Positions 26,463 through 35,500 of a DNA stretch of 64,000 bases are shown here, in pieces. This DNA is from Desulfatitalea tepidiphila (GTDB lineage Bacteria > Desulfobacterota > Desulfobacteria > Desulfobacterales > Desulfosarcinaceae). The position numbers and the translations under genes are program-made. The notes below the pieces were generated by a model. It was not told where the DNA came from. It was given only the letters and a program-made list of their open reading frames with translations, and did no database searches. Where the stretch lies: assembly GCF_001293685.1 (NCBI RefSeq), contig NZ_BCAG01000003.1, positions 434,001 through 498,000 on the forward strand, in the 5' to 3' direction. Each line of letters begins with the position of its first letter. Position 1 is the stretch's first letter.

Positions 26463-27500
26463 ATGTTGGCATTCAAGCAGGAGACGTTTCATTCCCGGAT
26501 CATACTGCCCAGCGGTGAGGCGGTCGAACGTCCTGTCGAGGTCCGCACCAATCCGATTACCGGCCGCACCTGCCGGATCACTTACAGCCGGGGAGAAGAG
26601 CGCGAGCCCGGGGCAGAGGGCCTGCCCGAACCGCCGCCGTTTGCGCACGAGATGGAGAGGTGCCCTTTCTGCCAGGCGCAAATGGCCGCCCGAACCCCCC
26701 GTCTCGCATCCGAGCTGTGGCCTCCGGGCCGCATGACCCGGGGGAGTTCCACCCTTTTCCCCAACCTCTTTCCCTACGGGCGCTATTCGGCGGTGAGCCT
26801 GTTCGACGACCGGCATTATGTCGAGATCGGCACGGCCCGCCTTCAATCCTACGCGGACAGTTTCCTGAACTGCCGAAACTACCTGCTGCGGGTGCTCGCC
26901 CACGACCCGGAGGCTGTTTACATGGCCATCACCCAGAACCATCTGCCATCGGCCGGCGGCTCCCTGCTCCATCCCCATCTGCAGGTGCAGGCCGACCGCA
27001 TCCCGGCTAACCACCAGCGTTTTTTAAGCTCCCGTGCCGCCAAACATCGAAAAAAAAACGGTACGCGTCTGTTCGGCGACTATCTGACCTTGGAAAGAGG
27101 TGCCGGACTGCGCTGGATCGGCGAAACAGGCCCCTGGCTGTGGTTGGCCGCATTTGCGCCCGAGGGTTTTTTCGAAATCTGGGGCATCCTGCCGGGCATC
27201 ACCACTCTGCGTCACACCACGGACGACCATTGGGCGGGCCTGGCGAAGGGGGTCTTGAACACCCAACGGTTTTACCGCAGCCTGGGCCGCAACGGCTACA
27301 ACCTCGGCCTGCTTCTGCTGGAAGATGGCGCTGACGATCTGGAGCTGCGGGTCGTGCTCACGGTGCGCGGTAACTATGCGCCCTGGGTGCGCAGTGATTT
27401 CACCGGCTTCGAGGTGATGTTGGGCGACATGGCGACTTTTTCGGCGCCCGAATCGACGGCCGAGCGCGCGCGCCCCTTCTGGGCCGACGACCCCCATTGA
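26463..27500 (+). CDS. Galactose-1-phosphate uridylyltransferase-like protein (HIT superfamily)
   Basis: 345-residue GalT-like nucleotidyltransferase. ATG 26463 is chosen over a TTG 30 bases earlier because GAGGGG lies 9 bases upstream; the earlier start overlaps the CBS gene. Hallmarks: a CPFC pair (EMERCPFCQAQM) in the usual zinc-binding position, NLFPYGRYSAVSLFDDRHYV strand, and the active-site motif HPHLQVQADRIP, where the second His would be the uridylylated nucleophile (HxHxQ). The C-terminal half (GRNGYNLGLLLLEDGADDLE, LRVVLTVRGNYAPWVRSD) fits. Being beside crcB and not galactose genes, its true sugar or nucleotide substrate is open. Confidence 0.8.
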   Translation: MLAFKQETFHSRIILPSGEAVERPVEVRTNPITGRTCRITYSRGEEREPGAEGLPEPPPFAHEMERCPFCQAQMAARTPRLASELWPPGRMTRGSSTLFPNLFPYGRYSAVSLFDDRHYVEIGTARLQSYADSFLNCRNYLLRVLAHDPEAVYMAITQNHLPSAGGSLLHPHLQVQADRIPANHQRFLSSRAAKHRKKNGTRLFGDYLTLERGAGLRWIGETGPWLWLAAFAPEGFFEIWGILPGITTLRHTTDDHWAGLAKGVLNTQRFYRSLGRNGYNLGLLLLEDGADDLELRVVLTVRGNYAPWVRSDFTGFEVMLGDMATFSAPESTAERARPFWADDPH

Positions 27501-27624
27501 GCAATATCAGAGTACGCAACCGGCAGTATAATAATCCAATGACCGGCATTTCGCTCCTACGCGGGCCTCCCGCTTTCGCAGTAATAACGGCGCGAGTGCA
27601 TTTTATTGCTGCGTTGTTAGCGCA

Positions 27625-28986
27625 TTATCCTGACTGCCGGATCATTCCGAGCCATTGCATGGCCGCCATCTGCACCGGGTCCCAGGGGCTGGAGAGCGGC
27701 GGTGTGTAAGACAGGTCCAGGTCACACAGTGCACCGATGCGCATTTCATTGTACAGGGCCGCGGCCACGATATCGATGCGTTTGGAGACTTCTGCGTTCC
27801 GGTGCCCCACCATCTGCGCGCCGAGAAGTCTTCCGGTGTGCCGGTCCCCGGTCAGTCGGATGTGCAGTTGCTTGGCGCCCGGATAGTAAACCTTGTGATC
27901 CCATGTGGTGAGGGCTACTGTGATCGGATCGAATCCCGCCGCACGCGCTTCGTTGTCCCGCAGGCCGGTGCGGGCCGCCACGCTGTCGAAGACTTTGACC
28001 ACCTGGGTGCCCAGGCTGCCCTGAAACTGGCACCGGCCGCCGAGCATGTTTTCGCCGGCCACCCGGCCTTGTTTGTGGGCCGTGGTGCCCAGGGGCATGT
28101 AGACGTAGCGGCCCAGGATGCGATGCCAGGTGTGAACGCAATCCCCGGCCGCCCAGATATCCGCAAGCCGAGTGGCCATGGTGCGGTCCACCTCGATGGC
28201 CCCGCCGACGCCGAGGTCGATGCCGGCGGTATTAGCCAGTTCGACGGACGGTTTGGCCCCGGCGGCGACCACGACCATGTCCGCGGCCACGGCTTGGCCG
28301 GAGGCGACGCGCACGAGAAGCCTGCCATCCGAACGTTCGATGCGCTCGACGGCATGGCCTGTCAAGATTTCTACACCCCTGGAGCCGAGTTCGGCATGGA
28401 TCAGTCGCCCCAGTTCCGGATCTAAAGTGGTGAGCACCTGCGGGGCAAATTCGATCAGGGTCACCCGCACGCCTTTATGCGTCAGCGCATCGGCCATCTC
28501 CAGGCCGATATAGCCGCCGCCGATCACTACCGCCGTTTTTGGGTTGTGGTCCTCCATGAATCGTTTGACGGAGAAACTGTCCGCCATCCAGCGCAGGAAA
28601 AAGACCCCGGGAAGATCGATCCCTGCAATGGGTGGCCGCGCCGATTCAGCGCCGGTGCCGATAAGAAGTTTACTGTAAGGGATCCGCATCGAGGCGCCCT
28701 GGGATGACTGCACGCCCACCGTCTTTGTCTTCGGATCGATGTCCAGCGCGCGGTGGTCCAGAAGCAGGTCGATGCCGTGTTGGGCGATCTCCTCGGCTGT
28801 GCGGTGGGCCAAGGTTCGCCAGTCGGCCACTTCGCCGCTCAGATAGAACGGCAGGCCGCAAATGCTGAAGTTGGGGTAGGCGTCGGCCACGACCACGGTC
28901 ACGTCGGCCCGGCCGTCGATCTCTTTAATGCGCAGGGCGGCGCTGATGCCCGCGTCGCTGCCGCCGATGATGAGCAGTTTGTTCAT
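27625..28986 (-). CDS. FAD-dependent pyridine nucleotide-disulfide oxidoreductase (CoA-disulfide reductase-like), ars operon
   Basis: 453-residue flavoprotein. ATG 28986 follows AAAGGATGGGAA and directly gives the FAD-binding KLLIIGGSDAGISAALRI. The redox-active Cys43 is in YPNFSICGLPFYLSG; NADH-binding motif TAVVIGGGYIGLEMADAL; second FAD motif DIWAAGDCVHTWH; the C-terminal dimerisation domain is complete. Single-Cys enzymes of this group (CoADR, NADH oxidase/persulfide reductase) act on CoA disulfides, peroxide, sulfane sulfur or O2. It is the last gene of the arsR-permease-trx-acr3 cluster, 11 bases after acr3, so a thiol-redox role in arsenic resistance is likely. It is a paralogue of the probable selenoprotein at 51286, whose UGA aligns with Cys43. 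Confidence 0.88.
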   Translation of the reverse strand: MNKLLIIGGSDAGISAALRIKEIDGRADVTVVVADAYPNFSICGLPFYLSGEVADWRTLAHRTAEEIAQHGIDLLLDHRALDIDPKTKTVGVQSSQGASMRIPYSKLLIGTGAESARPPIAGIDLPGVFFLRWMADSFSVKRFMEDHNPKTAVVIGGGYIGLEMADALTHKGVRVTLIEFAPQVLTTLDPELGRLIHAELGSRGVEILTGHAVERIERSDGRLLVRVASGQAVAADMVVVAAGAKPSVELANTAGIDLGVGGAIEVDRTMATRLADIWAAGDCVHTWHRILGRYVYMPLGTTAHKQGRVAGENMLGGRCQFQGSLGTQVVKVFDSVAARTGLRDNEARAAGFDPITVALTTWDHKVYYPGAKQLHIRLTGDRHTGRLLGAQMVGHRNAEVSKRIDIVAAALYNEMRIGALCDLDLSYTPPLSSPWDPVQMAAMQWLGMIRQSG

Positions 28987-28997
28987 TTCCCATCCTT

Positions 28998-30188
28998 TCA
29001 CTGCGGTTGCCCGAACCATGCCTGGGTGCCCAGGCATATTTTTACCAGCATCAACATCACCGGCACTTCGATGAGCACCCCCACCACCGTGGCCAGGGCC
29101 GCTCCCGACGAGAGACCGAAGAGCATCGTGGCCGTGGCGATGGCGACCTCGAAATGGTTGGATGCGCCGATCATGGCCGCAGGCGCCGCGTCCGCATAGC
29201 GGAGCTTCAACAGGCGCGCCAGCCCATAGGCCAGCCAGAAGATGAGCATGGTCTGGATGAACAGGGGAATGGCGATCCACAGGATGGTGAGGGGATTGGC
29301 CACGATCACCTCGCCCTTGAAGGAGAAGAGCAACACCAGGGTGATGAGCAGGGCGATGATGGTAATGGGCGTGAGCACATGCAGGAACTTCTCCTTGAAC
29401 CACTTTTCACCCTTGGCGGCGATGATCCAACGGCGCGACAGGTATCCGGCCACCAGGGGCAGGGCCACGTAGATGGCGATGGAGAGCAGCAAGGCCTGCC
29501 AGGGGACCGGCAGACGCCCCACGCCCAGCAGGAAACCGCCCAGCAGGCCGTAGAGCAGCAGCATGGTGAGCGAGTTGATGGCCACCATGACCAAGGTCAG
29601 GCCGTCGTTGCCCTTGGACAGGAACCCCCACACCAGCACCATGGCCGTGCAGGGCGCGACGCCCAGCAGGATGCAGCCGGCCAGGTAGCTGCGCCACAGG
29701 GGAACCTCCAGCATCTTGATCCCCTCGATCAGCACAACTCTGCCGGCCCCGTGATTGGCGCCCACCGGCAAATCGAGGCCGAAGGGCATTTTCACGTGAT
29801 CCACGGCATCGGGGCCGATGAACCCGTAAAAGAGGGTCCCCAGGAAAAAGAGGGCGATGCCGTACATGGTGAACGGTTTGACAGCCCAATTGACGAAGAG
29901 GGTCAGGAAGACCGGCTTGCCGCTCTTGCCGGCCTTGATCACCTCGGCAAAGTCGATCTTGACCATGATGGGATACATCATAAAGAAGAGGCAGACCGCA
30001 ATGGGGATGGAGATGACGGGCGCCCCGTTGACCGAAATGGCCAGGCTGTCCAGGTAGCGGGCCACACCGGGTGCTACCTTGCCCAGCGCGATGCCGGCGA
30101 TGATGCAAAGCACCACCCAGACCGAGAGGAATCGTTCGAAGACGCCGGTCATTTTACGTTGATCGTCGAAAGGCTTTTTCGCATTCAT
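28998..30188 (-). CDS. acr3: ACR3-family arsenite efflux transporter
   Basis: 396-residue, ten-helix inner-membrane exporter of As(III) of the BART superfamily. Start at ATG 30188 with AAGAGGA upstream. Diagnostic parts: [18 protein letters not shown] in TM3, the TM4 substrate Cys region [20 protein letters not shown] with its Cys pair, and the Glu-containing [18 protein letters not shown] near TM9. The family is driven by proton exchange. Located between the mini-thioredoxin and the FAD oxidoreductase genes in an arsenic operon started by arsR. Confidence 0.95.
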   Translation of the reverse strand: MNAKKPFDDQRKMTGVFERFLSVWVVLCIIAGIALGKVAPGVARYLDSLAISVNGAPVISIPIAVCLFFMMYPIMVKIDFAEVIKAGKSGKPVFLTLFVNWAVKPFTMYGIALFFLGTLFYGFIGPDAVDHVKMPFGLDLPVGANHGAGRVVLIEGIKMLEVPLWRSYLAGCILLGVAPCTAMVLVWGFLSKGNDGLTLVMVAINSLTMLLLYGLLGGFLLGVGRLPVPWQALLLSIAIYVALPLVAGYLSRRWIIAAKGEKWFKEKFLHVLTPITIIALLITLVLLFSFKGEVIVANPLTILWIAIPLFIQTMLIFWLAYGLARLLKLRYADAAPAAMIGASNHFEVAIATATMLFGLSSGAALATVVGVLIEVPVMLMLVKICLGTQAWFGQPQ

Positions 30189-30206
30189 CGCTATCCGGTC
30201 CTCTTT

Positions 30207-30446
30207 TCAGGAAGTTTTGCCGATCCAGGCTTTGACATCCGCCTTGCTGGGGATTTTTCCCACGCACTTCACTTGGCCGTCGACGATCACCGCCGGTGTG
30301 CCGAAAACGCCGTATCCGGCGATCTTCATCACATCGGTCACCTTTTCCACATCGGCCGTGACGCCGGATTCGGCGACGGCTTCCCTGACCACTTTTTCCG
30401 CCTGCTTACATTTCGGGCAGCCAGGGCCCAATACTTTAATTTCCAT
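30207..30446 (-). CDS. Small thioredoxin-fold protein (mini-thioredoxin)
   Basis: 79-residue protein of the TM0996/MTH895 glutaredoxin-like family. The redox motif is CPKC (Cys10, Cys13) in LGPGCPKCKQAEK; cis-Pro region FGTPAVIVDGQV; no signal peptide. ATG follows GAAAGGAG. These mini-thioredoxins are common beside ArsP/DUF318 permeases. It may reduce As(V) or a transport-linked disulfide; no direct proof. 44 bases separate it from the permease upstream and 18 from acr3. Confidence 0.88.
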   Translation of the reverse strand: MEIKVLGPGCPKCKQAEKVVREAVAESGVTADVEKVTDVMKIAGYGVFGTPAVIVDGQVKCVGKIPSKADVKAWIGKTS

Positions 30447-30490
30447 GGAATTTCTCCTTTCAAGGTTTCAAGTCGTTGTTAGCCGGATGT

Positions 30491-31663
30491 CTACCCGTAA
30501 AAGGCGCCGTAAAGCATCCCGGCGATGGTCGACATCACCACGATGAGGCCGCAGAAGGTGGCCGTCTTCTTCACCCCCATGACGCTGCCGATCACCAGCA
30601 TGTTGGGCAGCGACAGGGCCGGGCCGGCCAGCAGCAGGGCCAATGCCGGCCCCTGACCCATGCCGGAACCCAGAAGCCCTTGCAGGATCGGCACTTCGGT
30701 CAGGGTGGCGAAATACATCAACGCACCGGCCAGGGCGGCGATGAAGTTGGCCTGCAGCGAGTTGCCGCCCAGCAGCGAGGCGATCCACTGCTCGGGAATC
30801 AAGGCCGGATGGCCGGGACGGCCCAGCATGAAGCCGGCCACCAGCACGCCGCCGGCCAGCAGCGGAAAGATCTGCTTCATGAAACCCCAGGTGGATTCGA
30901 TCCAGCTCTTGCGTTCCTCGCCGGTGAACCAGGCCTTGACCATGAAGGTTAGTACGACCAGCAGCGCGGCCGTGATGTACCACTTGGCCGCGAAGATCGC
31001 CGGCCACAGCCCGGTGGCGCCGGGAGCCGGTTTGGCGAACGCGGCGAAGATCAGGATTAGCACCATGGTGCCGATGTACAGGGCGTCCTGCAGCAGGGTG
31101 CGTTCCCTGGCTTCCTCGTCGGGGACATAGATCTGGCCGATAGTGCGCGCCGCATCGTCCTTGCGGAAGATCAGCGCCATGAGCAGGCCGGTCACGATGG
31201 CGAAGAGGATCGCGCCCACGGCCCGGGCAACGCCCAGTTGCCAACCGAGAATCTTGGCCGTCAGGGTGATGGCCAGCACATTGATGGCCGGTCCGGAGTA
31301 GAGAAACGCCGTGGCCGGACCGATGCCCGCGCCCCGGGTATAAATGCCGGCGAACAGGGGCAGTACGGTGCAGGAACAGACGGCCAGGATGGTGCCTGAG
31401 ACCGAGGCCACAGAGTAGGACAGGAACTTGCCGGCCTGGGCCCCGAAATACTTGAGTACCGACGCCTGGGAGACGAACACGGCAATGGCGCCGGCAATGA
31501 AAAAGGCAGGGATCAGGCAGGTGAGCACATGCTCGCGGGCATACTCCTGCAGCATGAGAAATGCTTCGAGACCCGATTGGCGGATGACCGGATGGGTCCA
31601 GGGGATATAGTAGGCTGCAATGAATACGCCCACGATCAACACCAGCTTGTTGCGTTCCTTCAT
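30491..31663 (-). CDS. DUF318-family permease, ArsP-like
   Basis: 390-residue membrane protein, second DUF318 member of the window. Start ATG 31663 with AAAGGAA. It has about ten helices in two blocks. Block one contains SGTILAVCSCTVLPLFAGIY, the cysteine motif of ArsP-like methylarsenite permeases, and SGPAINVLAITLTAKILG; block two has LAGALMYFATLTEVPILQGL. Context in an arsR-trx-acr3 operon points to arsenic; an efflux role for organoarsenicals such as trivalent methylarsenicals, the products of ArsM at 14116, is possible. Unlike the zinc-operon copy, it lacks the Cys/His loop. Confidence 0.85.
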   Translation of the reverse strand: MKERNKLVLIVGVFIAAYYIPWTHPVIRQSGLEAFLMLQEYAREHVLTCLIPAFFIAGAIAVFVSQASVLKYFGAQAGKFLSYSVASVSGTILAVCSCTVLPLFAGIYTRGAGIGPATAFLYSGPAINVLAITLTAKILGWQLGVARAVGAILFAIVTGLLMALIFRKDDAARTIGQIYVPDEEARERTLLQDALYIGTMVLILIFAAFAKPAPGATGLWPAIFAAKWYITAALLVVLTFMVKAWFTGEERKSWIESTWGFMKQIFPLLAGGVLVAGFMLGRPGHPALIPEQWIASLLGGNSLQANFIAALAGALMYFATLTEVPILQGLLGSGMGQGPALALLLAGPALSLPNMLVIGSVMGVKKTATFCGLIVVMSTIAGMLYGAFYG

Positions 31664-31718
31664 GATTTCCTTTCTGTACCGATCGCTTCACGTTGTATAA
31701 AGGAGGTGGCAATCAATT

Positions 31719-31742
31719 TATATTTCGCCATTTAGCGATATA
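31719..31742. promoter_or_regulatory. Probable ArsR operator (site B)
   Basis: TATATTTCGCCATTTAGCG plus ATATA, between arsR and the permease, is an imperfect inverted repeat similar to sites 13707 and 32111. It may allow separate or boosted regulation of the permease-acr3 part. Confidence 0.5.
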
Positions 31743-31757
31743 ATAAGGTCAAAAAAA

Positions 31758-32102
31758 TTATGTGCCGCAAATGGTTTCCCGCCGGATTTCGGGCAGGCGG
31801 GCCACCAGGGCGGCCACCTGGGGGTCCTCTTCAAGCCAGTGGCGCAGGTTTCCGAGCAGGCTCGATACGTAGGGATTCATGCCGCCGTCGGCCAAACGGT
31901 AGTTGACCCACAGTCCCTCTTTGGCATAGGTGATCAGGCCGGCCTCCTCCAGGATCTTCAAATGTTTGCTGGCGGTGGACTGGGCCAGGCCCAGGGCCGC
32001 CTGGATCTCGCAGACGCACATGACCCGGCGCTGGAGCAGTTTGATCATCTTCACCCGATTGGGATCGGAGAGGGCCTTCATGACTTTGATGAAATCGCGC
32101 AT
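31758..32102 (-). CDS. arsR: ArsR-family metalloregulator
   Basis: 114-residue winged-helix repressor. GGAGG stands 4 bases before ATG. The As(III) site MCVCEIQ (Cys29, Cys31) lies in the alpha3 helix, recognition helix LAQSTASKHLKILEEAGL, wing AKEGLWVNYRLA. A third Cys (Cys112 in RRETICGT) near the C-terminus could join the site. First gene of the minus-strand ars operon; it would bind its own promoter at 32111-32133 and perhaps 31719-31742. Confidence 0.92.
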   Translation of the reverse strand: MRDFIKVMKALSDPNRVKMIKLLQRRVMCVCEIQAALGLAQSTASKHLKILEEAGLITYAKEGLWVNYRLADGGMNPYVSSLLGNLRHWLEEDPQVAALVARLPEIRRETICGT

Positions 32103-32110
32103 AACGCCTC

Positions 32111-32133
32111 CATATCGATGAATCGCAATATAG
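32111..32133. promoter_or_regulatory. Probable ArsR operator (site C)
   Basis: CATATCGATGAATCGCAATA plus TAG is a dyad (ATATcGAT / ATCGcaATAT) just upstream of arsR on the minus strand. On that strand it reads TATATTGCGATTCATCGATA, comparable with sites A and B. Confidence 0.5.
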
Positions 32134-32198
32134 TAGGATAAAAGGGGCGTGTCAACCCCGGTTTCGATTATTTTCAGTCATGGAGAAATGGATGGACC

Positions 32199-32560
32199 AA
32201 TATTGACGGCACCGTAAAAAGTCCGGAACTCGCTTTTCCCGTCATCCCGGTGGAAGCCGGGATCCAGTATTTCCAATATGTTCTGGATGCCGGCGTTCGC
32301 CGGCATGACGTTTTAAGGTTTTATCAATATTGACAGGCTCGTAAAAAGCGGCTCACCCCGGCTCGCGGTGAAACATTTGATCCCAGGAAACGGCCCACAA
32401 TAATGACGCTTCCTTAGAAGTCGTCGCGGGACGGCGGCGTAACAAGTTCAAGATCAAGGCGCGCGAAATTCCGCGTCCTGAGGCGAACTTGTCGCACGCC
32501 GCAAGGACAACGGGATGAGCGCAACGCAGATATTGGGCTTCTCACGGTGCCGTCAGTATT
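32199..32560. repeat. MITE-like repeat element with inverted ends
   Basis: The ends AATATTGACGGCACCGT (32199) and, on the other strand, AATACTGACGGCACCGT (to 32560) match at 16 of 17 bases, so this is a ~360-bp element bounded by inverted repeats. Inside are a 71-bp hairpin at 32240-32310 (arms start CGTCATCCCGG / end CCGGCATGACG) and a segment at 32464-32533 that recurs at 37815-37882. It has no coding capacity. Its right end supplies the stop codon of the histidine kinase gene. A related end motif appears at 47088. Confidence 0.75.
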
Positions 32561-35500
32561 AGGTCGCCGGGCAGGATACGGCCAGCACCTCTCGAATGAT
32601 GTTGGCCAGGTCGGCCTCCACGATGGGTTTCTGAACAAAGGCCTTGATGCCGATTTGCCTGGCCCTCTCGGCGGATATGCTGGCACTGTATCCGGTGCAC
32701 AAAATGATGGGAAGATCGGGCCGGATCTTGAGCAGTTCGATGGCCAGGCGATCGCCGGTCATCTTGGGCATGGTCATGTCGGTCAATACCAGGTCGATGG
32801 TATCCGATGAATCGCGAAACAGTTCCAAGGCCGCAGGACCGCTTGCGGCCGTGGTGACGCGGTAGCCCAGATTTTCCAGTATTTGACGCCAGACATCGAC
32901 CAGGATCGGTTCGTCGTCCACCAGCAGGATATGCTCATGGCCGCCGGGCAGGGTCTGCTGCCCCTGGGATGGGACATCGACGTGCCCTTCAATGGCCGGC
33001 AGGTAGATATTGAATGTCGTGCCGACGCCGGGTTCGCTGTATACGTTGATGGCGCCGCCATACCCCTTGACGATGCCGTGTACTAAGGACAGGCCCAGGC
33101 CGGTGCCTTTGCCCTTGGGTTTCGTGGTGAAGTAAGGGTCATATATTTTGGGGATATTTTCCGAAGAGATGCCGGTGCCGGTGTCCTGTACGCTCAGTTT
33201 TACATAGTCGCCGGGTTGGAGCCCCGGATGCAGATGCACGTCCCGGTTCGAGAGTTTGACTTGCGTCAATGTCACATCGAGATGCCCGCCTTTGTCTTCC
33301 ATGGCATGGGCGGCATTGGTGCACAAATTCATGATGATCCGGTGAATCTGGGTCGGGTCGGCCATCGTGCTGGACAGATCCTCGGCGATTTGGGTGGATA
33401 TCTCGATGGTCGCGGGTAGCGACGAGCGAATCAACTTGAGTGCTTCCTTGACCAGGGGGGCGATCTGCAGGGGTTGCAGCCGCCGCTCATCCTGCCGGCT
33501 GAAGGTAAGGATTTGTTCGACCAGGTCCCGGGCGCGCAACCCGGCGGCAAGGATCTTCCTGAGGTTCTGGTAGACCGGGGAATCCGGAGCGATCTTCCAC
33601 AGCGACAACTCCGCAAAACCGATCACGCCGGCCAGAATGTTGTTGAAGTCATGGGCGATGCCGCCGGCCAGGGTCCCGATGGCTTCCATTTTCTGGGCTT
33701 GGAGCAGAGCGGCTTCCAGGCGTTTGGCCTCTGATTCGGCACGCTTACGGTCGCTGATATCCTGCACGAAGGCCATGTGGAACGCCTGGCCCTCGAACAC
33801 CAGGACGTTGCTCTCGATCTGTACCGGAATGACATGGCCGTCCTTGTGGCGGTGCAAGGTTTCGAAGGTGAGCTGGCCCACTGCCTGCAAGGGTTCGACC
33901 TGGTCGGGCCGGATTCTTGGGTCGATATCGAATACCGTCATGTGGCAAAGCTCTTCACGCGTATATCCCAGGCTGCGGCAGGCCTGTTCGTTGACATCGC
34001 GGATCTGGCCCTGTTCACCCATGAGGAAAATGCCGATGGATGCCTTTTCGAAGCAGAAACGGGCGATGCGCTGGGACGCTTCCAACTGCTTGCGCCGGGT
34101 GATGTCCATCAGGACCCCGTAGAAGACGATCTCATTGCCGATCTCATGGGGTGTGGCATGTGCGGAGAACCAGATCTCTTCGCCATCCGGCTTGATGAAC
34201 CGTCCTTCATAATGCCATGGTTCGACCATATCCACGGCTTCTTCGATCGACGTGAGGAAACGCCTCTTATCTTCGTGGGGGATCCGGGTATGAAAATGCT
34301 CGTGAAAAGTCTTCGGGTTGGCGTCGAGTCCGAATATTTCGGTGGCTTTCACGCTGACAAAGACATTTTCATAGATATGATCTCGGGTGCTGCGAAACTG
34401 GTAGACCACCCCGGGAACATTGGCGGTGAGGTCCTTGAGCAGTTTTTCGTTCTGCCGGATCTTTCGTTCCCGGTCATAGCTTTCGGTCACATCCCGAAAT
34501 ACCAGCACCACGCCCACGATCGTCCCATCCGAATGGCGTATGGGGGCGCCGCTGTCGGCGATCTGGTACCTTCGGCCGTCTTTGGCGATCAGTACGGTGT
34601 CGTTGGCCAGGCCGATAATCTCACCCTTGGCCAAAACTTTTTCCACCGGGTTGGCCATCGTCTCACCGGTGAGCGCGTTGACGATGCGAAACACCCGGTC
34701 AAGCGGTTGCCCGACCGCTTCGTCGACCGGCCAGGCGGTCAATTTCGCAGCCATGGGATTCATGCGGGTGACCAGGCCCTCGGCATCGGTGGCGATGACG
34801 GCGTCCCCGATGGAATCCAGGGTGATGCGCATGTGGGTTTCGGCAGCCACGAGCTGACGCTCCCGCCGGCTGATGGTACGGGCCATGTAATCGAGATTCT
34901 CCACCAGGTTCTGGAATTCCAGGGTCTTGGACGGCGGCCATGTCAAGTCGTAATGGCCGTGAGCGATGGATTTGGACAATTCCGTGTATCGCCGAAATAT
35001 TTGGGAGAGATTGCCCGCGCGTGCCCACGCCAGGGCAAAAGAGAGGAAGAGGGCGACCACCAGCACCAGGCCGATGAGGAAGATCGCCGCCCGCAGGGGC
35101 GCATAGGCGCGTTCAGACGACTGGGCCACCAGCACCTTCCATCCCAGCGATTCGATGGCCACCACGGTGCCGAGAAGCTTCCGGCCGTCGAGTTCGAAAG
35201 TGGCCGCACTGAAGTCGGTTCCACCCGCTTCGGCACTGTGCCGCAAGTCGGGCGGCAGGCGCGTGAGGTCGAATTGTTGGCCTTCCATCTGGTTCTGGGA
35301 GTCGGCGACGATCCGGCCCTTGCAGTCCAGCACGATGGTCAGCAGGCCGGCACCGGCCGGGATGTGGCCGATGAAACGGGCGATCTGGCCGAGGGTGATC
35401 TCGCCGATGATCACGTGTTCGGTCATGGGTATGGCCAGGGCCACCGCCTGCCGGCTGCTGGCCGTGGAAAGAAACGTCTCCGACCAGAAGGCTTTGCCGG

